64,000 nucleotides of DNA from CAXNKH01 sp049296795 (GTDB lineage Bacteria > Pseudomonadota > Gammaproteobacteria > Burkholderiales > Burkholderiaceae_C): positions 1 to 64,000 of the forward strand of contig JBAQTC010000047.1 of the NCBI GenBank assembly GCA_049296795.1, given 5' to 3'. The position numbers and the translations under genes are program-made. Of this stretch, positions 1-8,385 are shown piece by piece; positions within the stretch are counted from its first letter, which is position 1, and every line of letters begins with the position of its first letter. Below the pieces are notes generated by a model that made no database searches, was not told the DNA's origin, and saw only the letters and a program-made list of their open reading frames with translations.

Positions 1-84
1 CGTGCGTTTTGCTATCGCTCGCTCTGAGAGCTTCTCGCGCAAATGCATGCGCCTTATCTTGCCTAAAAGTTCCATGGTGATCAC
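1..84 (-). CDS. istA: IS21-family transposase IstA, N-terminal fragment
   Basis: The reverse strand reads into a short frame beginning GTG-ATC-ACC-ATG and continuing MELLGKIRRMHLREKLSERA, which resembles the N-terminal helix-turn-helix region of IstA transposases. An AGGAG lies nine bases before the GTG at 84; the ATG at 75 would be 18 bases away, so GTG is preferred. Only about 28 residues are in the window, so the DDE catalytic domain and the partner istB cannot be checked. IstA carries out strand transfer and IstB is its AAA+ helper. The gene starts about 107 bp inside the element end, as is usual for the family. Whether the element is intact is unknown. Confidence 0.65.
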   Translation of the reverse strand, partial: MITMELLGKIRRMHLREKLSERAIAKRT

Positions 85-191
85 CTTGTTAGTCTCCTGC
101 CCAAAAAGTAGGCAGAGCTAGTAAAACACCTGGCTCAGTTTTGAATCGGCACAACCCCTATACGTGGCTCAGTATTCGGTCGGCGGCAACA
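1..191 (-). mobile_element. IS21-family insertion sequence, left end (partial)
   Basis: This is the end of an insertion sequence that runs off the left edge of the window. It holds the start of istA on the minus strand. It also holds two related 20-bp motifs, tggctcagttttgaatcggc at 131-150 and tggctcagtattcggtcggc at 165-184, spaced like the multiple terminal transposase-binding repeats of IS21-type elements. The minus strand starts at 191 with TGTT, matching the usual TG terminus. The boundary at 191 is inferred from where homology to the disrupted integrase stops, and no target duplication can be seen because the other end is outside the window. The subgroup is not identified. Confidence 0.75.
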
Positions 192-885
192 TGCCCGTGT
201 TAGACAGCACCAGAATGTAGTCACGCAACACGCCTCGCAGCACCGTTTCGTTTCCTTTGCGTGCCTCACCTTCCCACTCACGCAGCTTTTTATAGACTTT
301 TTTGTACTCGTCCAACGTAAAGTCTGGTCGTCGTTCAGTTTTGATACCGTCATTACGCAACAGCGGCACTTGGAACTTTGACATGTAGCCACGCTCTAAC
401 GCTTCGTCAAATACTTGGTTCAGTGCAGAGTTGTGATTGTTGATGACACTTGCGCTGGGTGTTTTCCCCATCAACTCAATCCGTTGCTTCTCAAACTTTG
501 CCAAAACAGCGTTGTCAATCTTGTCAATGTTGTGATTGCCTAGCAACGGAATGACGTATCTTTGTATCGCTTGTACGTACGTTTTGTACGTTGCCTTGCC
601 TCTGCCGCTAGCAATCAAATTTTCCAAACGCCGTATTGCCAACTTGGACACGCTTTGCACGCGTTTATTGACGATGGGTAAGCTGTTTTTTTCCTTAAAT
701 CTTGCATCAACAACAATGTCCGTTGCCTTCTGCTTTGCAGAACTTAAGTCCTCACACTTTGTCGTTTGCCGTTCCCATTTTCCGTGTGCCTTAAAGCGTA
801 CGTGCCAAACTGGACTCGTTGGTCGCTGAAAGAGCGTTGCTTGCCCTTCCAATATATGTACGGTATGTTCGCTTTTTTGCGGCAT
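169..885 (-). pseudogene. Tyrosine-type site-specific integrase, C-terminally truncated by IS
   Basis: About 238 residues remain of an integrase that would normally be near 400. The N-terminal arm-binding region and the core-binding (SAM-like) domain, roughly residues 70-180, are present. The catalytic domain has just begun when the frame reaches LSNTGM. Tyrosine recombinases normally continue there with the catalytic Arg (TGMRxGTE-like), but here the IS21 end follows directly, gives LPPTEY and stops. The catalytic Arg, the His-x-x-Arg motif and the Tyr are therefore missing, and the protein cannot recombine DNA. The ATG at 885 follows a repeat-rich 150-bp leader beside tRNA-Leu(UAA). The position next to a tRNA 3' end, transcribed away from it, is typical of an integrative island. 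Residues 169-191 are IS-encoded. Confidence 0.85.
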
Positions 886-973
886 CGTGCAACGTCCTTT
901 TGCTCAAAATATAAGCATTTCTGTTGCACAAATTGTACATTCACCCGTTTTTTTGTGCAACGACTGTGCAACG
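886..973. repeat. Repeated TGTGCAACG motifs upstream of integrase
   Basis: TGTGCAACG occurs at 954-962 and again at 965-973, 11 bp apart. An inverted copy (gttgcaca) lies at 923-930 and a partial copy (cgtgcaacg) at 886-894, touching the integrase start. Short repeats between an integrase gene and its tRNA att site are commonly arm-type integrase sites or operator sites. Which applies here is inference. Confidence 0.45.
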
Positions 974-1032
974 CTTAAAGCAAGAAAAATGCGACTCCAA
1001 AGCAAGTGATGCTCTGGAAGCCGCATGGATAT

Positions 1033-1125
1033 TGGTGCCCAGGACGAGAATCGAACTCGTACGCTCGTTATTCACGAAGCGGCGGATTTTAAGTCCGCTG
1101 TGTCTACCAATTTCACCACCCGGGC
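1033..1125 (-). tRNA. tRNA-Leu (anticodon UAA)
   Basis: The minus strand folds into a class II tRNA with acceptor GCCCGGG pairing with CCTGGGC, a long variable arm, anticodon TAA in the loop CTTAAAA, and an encoded CCA at 1033-1035. It reads UUA codons. Its 3' end faces the integrase remnant, so it is the likely attachment site of the island to its left. It lies immediately downstream of tRNA-Cys and may be co-transcribed with it. Confidence 0.95.
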
Positions 1126-1133
1126 GAGTGTGA

Positions 1134-1207
1134 TGGAGGCGCGACCCAGAGTCGAACTGGGCTATACGGATTTGCAATCCGGTGCATAACCGCTTTGCTA
1201 TCGCGCC
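1134..1207 (-). tRNA. tRNA-Cys (anticodon GCA)
   Basis: The minus strand gives a 74-nt tRNA with acceptor GGCGCGA/TCGCGCC, anticodon GCA, a TTCGACT T-loop and an encoded CCA. It lies eight bases from tRNA-Leu and is separated from tRNA-Gly by a perfect 13-bp inverted repeat. Confidence 0.95.
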
Positions 1208-1223
1208 AAATTTTCTTGCTAAC

Positions 1224-1251
1224 AAAAAGGGAAGCCTTGGCTTCCCTTTTT
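1224..1251 (-). terminator. Perfect inverted repeat between tRNA-Gly and tRNA-Cys
   Basis: The arms AAAAAGGGAAGCC and GGCTTCCCTTTTT are separated by TT. The stem is GC-rich and flanked by A and T runs, so it can work as a rho-independent terminator in either direction. It probably ends the tRNA-Gly transcript, with partial read-through to tRNA-Cys and tRNA-Leu. Confidence 0.7.
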
Positions 1252-1257
1252 AAAAAC

Positions 1258-1333
1258 TGGAGCGGGAAAAGAGTCTCGAACTCTCGACCTCAACCTTGGC
1301 AAGGTTGCGCTCTACCAACTGAGCTATTCCCGC
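1258..1333 (-). tRNA. tRNA-Gly (anticodon GCC)
   Basis: A 76-nt tRNA with acceptor GCGGGAA/TTCCCGC, D-arm GCTCAGTTGGTAGAGC, anticodon GCC and an encoded CCA at 1258-1260. It reads GGC and GGU codons. Confidence 0.95.
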
Positions 1334-1347
1334 GTTTCAAGCCTCGA

Positions 1348-1353
1348 ATTATA
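1348..1353 (-). promoter_or_regulatory. Putative -10 box of tRNA-Gly
   Basis: The minus strand reads TATAAT fifteen bases upstream of the mature tRNA 5' end. No strong -35 hexamer is visible at 16-18 bp, so only the -10 element is supported. Confidence 0.45.
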
Positions 1354-1394
1354 GCTCACTTTATGAGTGGCTTTCGACCTTGGCTTTAAATTAT

Positions 1395-3839
1395 TCAGTG
1401 TTTGATGGACTCGCCCAATTGGATTGGACTTTCTTTGGCCGAGGCTACGACGGCCACCACGGGCTCCTCGTCTAGCAGGGGGGTTGGCGTCCTTTCCAGC
1501 GAAATTTCAAGCACTTGGTCAATCCAACGAACCGGAATGATTTTCAGACCTTCTTTGACGTTGTCCGGGATTTCCTGCAAATCTTTGGCATTCTCTTCGG
1601 GAATCAAAACGGTCTTGATGCCGCCGCGCAGAGCTGCCAGCAGCTTTTCTTTCAAGCCCCCAATGGCAGTGACCTCGCCACGCAACGTGATCTCACCGGT
1701 CATGGCCACATCGCCTCTCACGGGAATTCCGGTCAAAGCTGAGACAAAAGCCGTGGTCATGGCCGCCCCCGCACTCGGGCCATCCTTGGGCGTTGCACCA
1801 TCAGGGACGTGAATATGAACGTCCTTCTTTTCAAAAGCATCGTCGCGAATTCCCAGTTGCCGAGCCCGACTCCGCACCACGGTACGGGCGGCTTCAACTG
1901 ATTCCTTCATCACATCGCCCATTGATCCGGTTCGGGTAATAACACCCTTGCCCGGCATCAACGCGGCCTCAATCGTGAGCAGGTCTCCGCCGACCTCGGT
2001 CCAGGCCAGACCCACCACCTGACCCACCTGGTTCTTCTCTTCGGCCCGGCCATAGGTGAATTTCTGCACCCCTAAAAATTCATTGAGGTTATTAGCCGTC
2101 ACCATGACCTGTGGCTGCATTTTTTTAAGCTGCAAACCTTTGACCACCTTGCGACAGATCTTGGCCAACTCACGTTCGAGCGAGCGCACGCCAGCTTCAC
2201 GTGTGTAGTAGCGCACGATGTCGCGCACCGCATCTTCACCTACCGACAATTCGTTGTCCTTGACCCCATTGTTTTTCAACTGCTTGGGTAGCAAATACTT
2301 GATCGCGATATTGGTTTTTTCATCCTCGGTGTAACCTGAGAGACGAATCACCTCCATCCGATCAAGCAAAGCCGGCGGGATGTTCATCGAGTTCGACGTT
2401 GCGACAAACATGACGTCACTCAAATCAAAATCGACCTCGACATAGTGATCGCCAAACTTGTGGTTCTGCTCGGGATCGAGCACCTCCAGCAAGGCACTCG
2501 AGGGGTCGCCGCGGAAATCAGTCCCCAGCTTATCGATCTCGTCCAGCAGGAACAAGGGGTTCCGTGCGCCCACCTTGGACAGGCTTTGCAACACCTTGCC
2601 AGGCATGGCACCAATATAAGTTCTACGGTGACCGCGAATTTCAGCCTCGTCCCGCATACCACCCAAGGCCATGCGTACATATTTGCGTCCAGTAGCTTTG
2701 GCAATGGACTGGCCAAGTGACGTTTTACCCACGCCCGGCGGGCCGACCAAGCACAAAATGGGTGCTTTGACCTTGTCAACTCTTTGCTGAACCGCAAGGT
2801 ACTCAACGATCCGGTCTTTCACCTTTTCCAGACCGAAGTGGTCTTCATTCAGAACATTTTCGGCATTGACGAGATTGTGTTTTATCTTGGTCTTGTTGGA
2901 CCAGGGCAAACTGGTCAAGACATCGATGTAATTGCGCACCACGGTCGCCTCTGCCGACATCGGTGACATCAACTTGAGTTTTTTGAGTTCGCCCTCGGCT
3001 TTCTTGAGGGCTTCCTTGGACATTTTGGAGGCTTTGATTTTTTTCTCAACCTCCTCCAAGTCAGCGCCATCCTCGCCCTCGCCCAACTCCTTCTGAATCG
3101 CCTTGACTTGCTCATTCAGATAAAAATCACGCTGATTCTTCTCCATCTGACGCTTGACGCGGCCACGAATTTTTTTATCCACGTTCAGGATGTCAACTTC
3201 GCGTTCAATCTGCTCAAATAGATTTTCCAGGCGCTCTTTCACACCCGACAAACCCAAAATAACTTGCTTTCTGTCGAGCTTGAGTGGCAAATGCGCCGCA
3301 ATGGTGTCAGCCAAACGGCCCGCATCATCAATGCTTGCAATCGAGGTCAGAATTTCCGGTGGGATTTTCTTATTCAGCTTGACGTACTGATCAAACTGCT
3401 GCATCACGGCACGACGTAATGCTTCGACTTCACTGCTGCTTTGTTCCTGCACCGCGCCTGCAACTGGCTGTTCCATCAACAAGGGCGTGACGTTGGCTGA
3501 AAAATGAGATTCGCTTTCTTCAATTTTGTTGACCTGAGCCCGCTGTTGCCCTTCCACCAGCACTTTGACCGTGCCATCGGGTAACTTGAGCATTTGCAAA
3601 ATAGTCGAGACACAGCCGACATCGAACATGTCCGAGACCAGCGGTTCATCTTGAGCTGCAGCTTTTTGTGCCACCAACATGATGCGGCGATCCGACTCCA
3701 TGGCCGACTCCAGCGCTTTGATGCTCTTGGGTCGACCCACAAACAATGGAATCACCATGTGCGGAAAAACCACCACATCGCGCAAAGGCAATAATGGAAG
3801 TTCAATCGGTATGGCAGGCAGAGGGGTGTGACCGGACAT
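1395..3839 (-). CDS. lon: ATP-dependent Lon protease
   Basis: Lon degrades misfolded and short-lived regulatory proteins in the cytoplasm. At 814 residues it is full length. The N-terminal substrate-binding LON domain (about 1-210) is followed by a coiled-coil segment, the AAA+ module with Walker A GPPGVGKT near residue 366, and the S16 peptidase domain with KDGPSAG (catalytic Ser near 689) and the partner Lys near 732. Both catalytic residues are present. It lies downstream of clpX in the same direction but has its own upstream sigma-32-like promoter (3865-3892), so heat-shock control independent of clpPX is likely. The acidic C-terminal tail after the peptidase domain is variable in the family. 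The ATG at 3839 fits the conserved N-terminus. Confidence 0.97.
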   Translation of the reverse strand: MSGHTPLPAIPIELPLLPLRDVVVFPHMVIPLFVGRPKSIKALESAMESDRRIMLVAQKAAAQDEPLVSDMFDVGCVSTILQMLKLPDGTVKVLVEGQQRAQVNKIEESESHFSANVTPLLMEQPVAGAVQEQSSSEVEALRRAVMQQFDQYVKLNKKIPPEILTSIASIDDAGRLADTIAAHLPLKLDRKQVILGLSGVKERLENLFEQIEREVDILNVDKKIRGRVKRQMEKNQRDFYLNEQVKAIQKELGEGEDGADLEEVEKKIKASKMSKEALKKAEGELKKLKLMSPMSAEATVVRNYIDVLTSLPWSNKTKIKHNLVNAENVLNEDHFGLEKVKDRIVEYLAVQQRVDKVKAPILCLVGPPGVGKTSLGQSIAKATGRKYVRMALGGMRDEAEIRGHRRTYIGAMPGKVLQSLSKVGARNPLFLLDEIDKLGTDFRGDPSSALLEVLDPEQNHKFGDHYVEVDFDLSDVMFVATSNSMNIPPALLDRMEVIRLSGYTEDEKTNIAIKYLLPKQLKNNGVKDNELSVGEDAVRDIVRYYTREAGVRSLERELAKICRKVVKGLQLKKMQPQVMVTANNLNEFLGVQKFTYGRAEEKNQVGQVVGLAWTEVGGDLLTIEAALMPGKGVITRTGSMGDVMKESVEAARTVVRSRARQLGIRDDAFEKKDVHIHVPDGATPKDGPSAGAAMTTAFVSALTGIPVRGDVAMTGEITLRGEVTAIGGLKEKLLAALRGGIKTVLIPEENAKDLQEIPDNVKEGLKIIPVRWIDQVLEISLERTPTPLLDEEPVVAVVASAKESPIQLGESIKH

Positions 3840-3864
3840 GGGAAACCTTTTCGTTACCTATTGA

Positions 3865-3892
3865 ATATGGATTGCAGGTGCTAATTTTCAAG
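3865..3892 (-). promoter_or_regulatory. Sigma-32 (RpoH) heat-shock promoter of lon
   Basis: On the minus strand CTTGAAA (3886-3892) is followed after exactly 13 bases by ATCCATAT (3865-3872), close to the RpoH consensus CTTGAAA-N13-CCCCATNT. It lies 26 bp upstream of the lon start and fits the known heat-shock control of lon. Confidence 0.65.
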
Positions 3893-3917
3893 ACCTGGGC
3901 TGGCGCACGGCATCAGC

Positions 3918-5183
3918 TCAGGCTTTTTTAGCCACGTCCTGATACACCAGCAAAGGCGGTTTATTTTCTTCAATGGTGGATTCGTCAACCACTACTTTTT
4001 CGACATTGGCGGTGTTGGGCAAGTCGTACATGGTGTCAATCAGGGACAATTCCAGGATAGAGCGCAAACCACGGGCACCAGTTTTTCGTGCCAATGCTTT
4101 CTTCGCAATGGCTTTGAGGGCTGCAGGACGAATCTCCAGCGTGACGCCCTCCATCGCCAACAGTTTCCCGTATTGCTTGACCAGCGCGTTTTTCGGCTCG
4201 GTCAAAATTTGCACCAAAGCATCTTCACTCAGTTCGGCCAGGGTAGCGACCACCGGCATCCGGCCCACCAGCTCGGGGATCAGACCAAATTTAATGAGAT
4301 CTTCGGGTTCGACGTCTTTGAATACCTCGGTCAAGCTGCGATTTTTCTTACTCTTGACTGCTGCACCAAAACCAATACCGGAAGATTCCGTACGATTTTC
4401 AATCACTTTTTCGAGACCCGAAAAAGCACCGCCACAAATAAACAGAATGTTAGTCGTGTCGATTTGGACAAAATCTTGATTCGGATGTTTGCGTCCGCCT
4501 TGAGGAGGAACACTGGCCATCGTTCCCTCAATCAGCTTGAGCAAGGCTTGTTGCACGCCCTCGCCTGAGACGTCACGGGTAATCGAAGGGTTGTCCGACT
4601 TGCGCGATATTTTGTCAATTTCGTCGATATAGACAATGCCACGCTGGGCTCGCTCGACTTCGTAATTGCAGGATTGAAGCAATTTCAAAACGATGTTTTC
4701 AACGTCTTCGCCCACATAACCGGCTTCGGTCAGTGTCGTGGCATCAGCCATCACGAAAGGAACGTCAAGCATCCGGGCCAAAGTCTGGGCCAGCAAAGTT
4801 TTACCCGAACCCGTCGGTCCAATCAGCAAAATGTTGCTCTTGGACAATTCGACATCGTCTTTTTTGGCGCTGTCTTTGTGTCGTAAACGCTTGTAATGGT
4901 TGTACACAGCCACAGCCAGCATGCGTTTTGCCACCTCTTGGCCAATGACATAACTGTCCAGATTGGCTTTGATTTGCGCTGGGGTTGGAAGCTCGTCCCC
5001 CGCTTTGGGAACTACGCTGTCGAGCGGCAATTCATCACGAATGATTTCGTTGCACAGGTCAATGCATTCATCACAAACGAACACCGAGGGACCGGCAATC
5101 AGCTTCTTGACCTCGTGCTGGCTTTTGCCACAAAAAGAGCAATAAAGCGTTTTTTCGCTGGAAGTGCCTTTTTTTTCGGCCAT
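3918..5183 (-). CDS. clpX: ClpX, ATPase subunit of the ClpXP protease
   Basis: ClpX recognises, unfolds and threads tagged substrates into the ClpP chamber. The 421-residue protein has the N-terminal zinc-binding domain with four Cys (15, 18, 37, 40), Walker A GPTGSGKT at 122-129, the pore loop GYVG at 155-158, a Walker B YIDEIDK and the C-terminal D2 small domain. All core motifs are intact. It follows clpP by 45 bp on the same strand, so the two are probably co-transcribed. Length and start match the family. Confidence 0.97.
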   Translation of the reverse strand: MAEKKGTSSEKTLYCSFCGKSQHEVKKLIAGPSVFVCDECIDLCNEIIRDELPLDSVVPKAGDELPTPAQIKANLDSYVIGQEVAKRMLAVAVYNHYKRLRHKDSAKKDDVELSKSNILLIGPTGSGKTLLAQTLARMLDVPFVMADATTLTEAGYVGEDVENIVLKLLQSCNYEVERAQRGIVYIDEIDKISRKSDNPSITRDVSGEGVQQALLKLIEGTMASVPPQGGRKHPNQDFVQIDTTNILFICGGAFSGLEKVIENRTESSGIGFGAAVKSKKNRSLTEVFKDVEPEDLIKFGLIPELVGRMPVVATLAELSEDALVQILTEPKNALVKQYGKLLAMEGVTLEIRPAALKAIAKKALARKTGARGLRSILELSLIDTMYDLPNTANVEKVVVDESTIEENKPPLLVYQDVAKKA

Positions 5184-5228
5184 GAGGGCTATGCCTTTAC
5201 AAAAAGTAAGCGAATGATACGAAGGGCC

Positions 5229-5849
5229 TCAAGCCCTTTTAGAAATAACCTGATCGATCAGTCCGTAGTCCTTGGATTCGTCGGCCGACATGTAATAGTC
5301 GCGTTCGGTGTCGCGTGCAATACGCTCCAAAGGTTGGCCTGTGCAATCGGCCAGAATTTTGTTGAGCTGCTCGCGGGTCTTCAAAATTTCACGGGCTTGA
5401 ATTTCAATTTCAGTGGCTTGCCCCTGACTTCCACCCGAAGGCTGGTGAATCATGATTTTCGAATTGGGCAAGGAAAACCGTTTGCCTTTGGCGCCAGCGG
5501 CCAGCAGGAAAGCGCCCATGCTGGCGGCAAAACCCGTGCACAGCGTAGAGACTTGCGGCTTGATGAAGTTCATGGTGTCGAAAATCGCCATCCCCGCACT
5601 GACCGATCCCCCGGGGGAGTTGATGTAGAAAGAGATGTCCTTGTCCGGGTTCTCGCTCTCCAGGAACAAGAGCTGTGCAACGATCAAGTTGGCCGACTGG
5701 TCATTGACCGGACCCACCAGGAAAATCACGCGCTCCTTGAGCAGACGCGAGTAAATATCGTAGGAACGCTCGCCCCGGCCCGATTGCTCTATCACCATCG
5801 GAATCATGCCGAGGGATTGTGTTTCCATTGCGCTGTTCTGCAAGTTCAT
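5229..5849 (-). CDS. clpP: ClpP, proteolytic subunit of the Clp protease
   Basis: ClpP is the self-compartmentalised serine protease that pairs with ClpX (and ClpA). The 206 residues carry the catalytic triad at Ser110 (GFAASMG), His135 (MIHQPSGG) and Asp184. About 14 N-terminal residues before MIPMVIEQ are a likely processed propeptide, as in other proteobacteria. It sits between tig and clpX, the standard tig-clpP-clpX order. Confidence 0.97.
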   Translation of the reverse strand: MNLQNSAMETQSLGMIPMVIEQSGRGERSYDIYSRLLKERVIFLVGPVNDQSANLIVAQLLFLESENPDKDISFYINSPGGSVSAGMAIFDTMNFIKPQVSTLCTGFAASMGAFLLAAGAKGKRFSLPNSKIMIHQPSGGSQGQATEIEIQAREILKTREQLNKILADCTGQPLERIARDTERDYYMSADESKDYGLIDQVISKRA

Positions 5850-5907
5850 TATTTTCCCTATCTGCCCCGCAAAGTATCGGATGGCACTACTGTAAACCCA
5901 TCTCGCC

Positions 5908-7218
5908 TCAGCTTTGGCCCATCAACTCATCAAAACTGATGGCTTTGTCGATGCTTTTGGCTTTGGACAACACATAGTCAGTGACATTGTTCTCCACCAC
6001 CACAGCTTCGACATCAGCCATGCGTTGGGGTTCACTGTGGTACCAACGCACCACGTCAGCCGGTTTCTCATAGCTGGCTGCGAGCTCGTCAATATGGGAT
6101 TTAACCTGTTCTGGTGTGGCGCGCAAAGCGTTGGCACGAACCAGCTCGGCCACGACCAAGCCCAGACGAACGCGTCGCTCGGCCTGCGGCAAAAACACAT
6201 CGGCCGGAATCGGTGCCTTGTCCGCGTCCTTGATGCCACGTTGCTTGAGGTCAGCGCGGGCACCCTCAATCAGGCGCTCCACTTCAGACTGAACAATGGT
6301 TTGGGGTAACTCAAGCTCGGACTTGGCCACCAAGGCATCCATGACGGCTTGCTTGTTACGTGCCTGTAGCCGCGATTTAACTTCGCGCTCCAGGTTTTTC
6401 TTGATATCGGCACGCAAGCTCTCCACCGTGCCATCGGCAATACCCAGCGACTTGGCCAGCGCATCGTTGACTTCGGGCAGGTGAGCAGCTTCAAGTTTTT
6501 TCAAGGTCACCATGAAATCGGCTGTTTTACCGGCCACATCTTCACCATGGTAATCCGCCGGGAAAGCCAGCTGAAAAGTCTTGCTCTCGCCGGTTTTCAT
6601 TCCGCGCACGGCTTCTTCAAATTCCTTGAGCATCTGGCCATCGCCAACCAGAAACTGGAACGCCTCGGCTTTGCCGCCGGCAAAAGGCTCGCCATCGATC
6701 TTGCCTTCAAAATCAACCGTAACACGGTCACTGTCCTGCGTGGCACCATCCTGCGGGCGCTGGGCAAAAGTCCGGCGTTGCTTGCGCAAGATGTCCAAAG
6801 TCTTGTCAATGGCCAGCTCGGTCACATCGGCCGAGAGCTTTTCGACTTCAGCGCCTGACAGATCACCAATTTTGACATCAGGGTAAACCTCAAACACCGC
6901 ATCAAAAGCCATTTCACCTTCAACGGCGACCTCTTTTTCAGTGATTTTGGGTTGGCCGGCTACACGCAGCTGGGCTTCATTAGCCGCATTGGCAAAAGCT
7001 TCGCCAACTTTGTCGTTCATCACTTCGTAATGCACGGAATAGCCGTAGCGCTGAGCCACCACATTCATCGGCACTTTACCCGGGCGAAAACCGTCCATCT
7101 TCACTGTGCGCGCCATGCGCTTGAGGCGTGAGTCGACTTCAGATTGAATCACGCTGACCGGTAAGGTCAGGGTCATTTTTCGTTCCAGTTTTTCCAGGGT
7201 CTCAACATTAAAGGTCAT
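5908..7218 (-). CDS. tig: Trigger factor, ribosome-associated chaperone
   Basis: Trigger factor binds ribosomal protein L23 at the exit tunnel and assists folding of nascent chains; it also has peptidyl-prolyl isomerase activity. The 436 residues include the ribosome-docking signature GFRPGKVP at 43-50, a central FKBP-like PPIase domain (about 150-245) and a C-terminal helical chaperone domain. The ATG at 7218 is chosen because it gives the conserved N-terminus MTFNVETLEKLER and is preceded by AGGAG seven bases upstream. A longer frame to 7287 runs into the tRNA-Leu leader and is not supported. It is first in the tig-clpP-clpX cluster. Confidence 0.96.
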   Translation of the reverse strand: MTFNVETLEKLERKMTLTLPVSVIQSEVDSRLKRMARTVKMDGFRPGKVPMNVVAQRYGYSVHYEVMNDKVGEAFANAANEAQLRVAGQPKITEKEVAVEGEMAFDAVFEVYPDVKIGDLSGAEVEKLSADVTELAIDKTLDILRKQRRTFAQRPQDGATQDSDRVTVDFEGKIDGEPFAGGKAEAFQFLVGDGQMLKEFEEAVRGMKTGESKTFQLAFPADYHGEDVAGKTADFMVTLKKLEAAHLPEVNDALAKSLGIADGTVESLRADIKKNLEREVKSRLQARNKQAVMDALVAKSELELPQTIVQSEVERLIEGARADLKQRGIKDADKAPIPADVFLPQAERRVRLGLVVAELVRANALRATPEQVKSHIDELAASYEKPADVVRWYHSEPQRMADVEAVVVENNVTDYVLSKAKSIDKAISFDELMGQS

Positions 7219-7298
7219 CGTGGTTCTCCTAAACTTCAAAACAACTGAGGACAGAGCAAGCCACATTTCAGCGACAAACGACTCCAAAACCCCAAAGG

Positions 7299-7385
7299 TG
7301 GTGCGCGGGGGGGGACTCGAACCCCCACAGTATTGCTACCGTCAGGACCTAAACCTGGTGCGTCTACCAATTTCGCCACCCGCGC
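7299..7385 (-). tRNA. tRNA-Leu (anticodon UAG)
   Basis: Class II tRNA with acceptor GCGCGGG pairing with CCCGCGC, anticodon TAG within GTTTAGG, an extra arm, and an encoded CCA at 7299-7301. It lies just upstream of tig on the same strand, so tig may be cotranscribed with it or start within the 80-bp gap. Confidence 0.95.
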
Positions 7386-7513
7386 AAACAAACAAAATAG
7401 GGGGTTCTGGCCTGGGCACTCAAAAACCCGAGACCATTACCCCCCATCAGAAAAGGTCAGCTTTCGATTTTAACCTGTCAGCAAGCCCCTTCTCCGTCTC
7501 CAAGTACAGTTAT

Positions 7514-8362
7514 GTGACGCAAGCGACAATCCTAGGCGTGACCCATTACGAAAACTTCCCCGTTGCATCGATCCTGTGCCCGCCTCGGTTCAGGCCAGCG
7601 ATCGTTGCCATTTACTGGTTTGCCAGAACCGCCGACGACATCGCCGACGAAGGTGACGCATCGGCCGAGCAGCGCTTGGAGGCGCTTGCAGCTTTCCGCG
7701 GCGACCTCTGCGCCGTGCTGGCCGGTCACGCACCGAGCCAGCGTTGGCCTCAGGTATTCAAGCCGCTGGCACAAGCAATTCGCAATTTCAAGCTGCCGGC
7801 GCCCCTGCTGGAAGACTTGCTCGATGCTTTTGTGCAGGATGTGGTGAAGACCCAGGATCAAAGCGCTTACGCCAATCAGGACGAACTGCTGGACTACTGC
7901 AAACGATCAGCCAACCCGGTTGGGCGACTCCTGCTACACCTGTATGGCGTGCAACAGCCCAACGCCTTGGCCTTGAGTGACGATATTTGCAGCGCCTTGC
8001 AACTTGTCAATTTCTGGCAGGACTTGAGCCGTGACATCCCACGGGGACGGCATTACTTGCCAATTCAGGATGGCGAGCAGCACAAAATCGATCAAGCAGA
8101 ACTTCAAAATCAAATCCAGAGCGCCCAGTTGACGGCCTTGATCGCCAAACAAACTCGTTTGGCCAGAGCCATGATGGTTCGCGGCAGCCCCCTAGTGAAG
8201 CTGATTCCGGGACGCGCCGGCTGGGAACTGCGCCTGGTAGTGCAGGGAGGCTTGCGAATTCTGGACAAAATTGAAGCCCTGCAATTTGCCACGCTCAGGC
8301 ACCGCCCTCGTCTGAGGGCCTGGGATGTCCCCTTGCTACTGTGGCGCACGCTCTGGATGTAA
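7514..8362 (+). CDS. hpnC: Hydroxysqualene synthase HpnC
   Basis: HpnC is a trans-isoprenyl diphosphate synthase-fold enzyme that converts presqualene diphosphate to hydroxysqualene in the HpnCDE route to squalene. Family marks are HYENFPVAS near the start, the first aspartate-rich motif ARTADDIADEGD and a second helix motif NFWQDLSRDIPRGR. About 282 residues match the family. The start is uncertain: GTG at 7514 is given, GTG at 7538 (MTHYENF) is equally possible, and neither has a clear Shine-Dalgarno sequence. The next gene starts 24 bp after this stop and the three hpn genes form one unit. It diverges from the tRNA-Leu/tig unit. Confidence 0.9.
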   Translation: MTQATILGVTHYENFPVASILCPPRFRPAIVAIYWFARTADDIADEGDASAEQRLEALAAFRGDLCAVLAGHAPSQRWPQVFKPLAQAIRNFKLPAPLLEDLLDAFVQDVVKTQDQSAYANQDELLDYCKRSANPVGRLLLHLYGVQQPNALALSDDICSALQLVNFWQDLSRDIPRGRHYLPIQDGEQHKIDQAELQNQIQSAQLTALIAKQTRLARAMMVRGSPLVKLIPGRAGWELRLVVQGGLRILDKIEALQFATLRHRPRLRAWDVPLLLWRTLWM

Positions 8363-8385
8363 CGCATGGATGTAACAATCACAGC

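Noticed and set aside
135..392. Overlapping minus-strand frame inside the integrase/IS junction
   Set aside because: Cys- and Arg-rich, no domain, out of frame with both istA and the integrase.
4896..5939. Long plus-strand open frame (347 codons) opposite clpX and clpP
   Set aside because: It is antisense to two certain genes, has no recognisable domain and no ribosome site. It is a codon-bias shadow.
7219..7287. Longer trigger factor start
   Set aside because: The extra 23 residues are not family-like, and the ATG at 7218 has AGGAG at the right distance.
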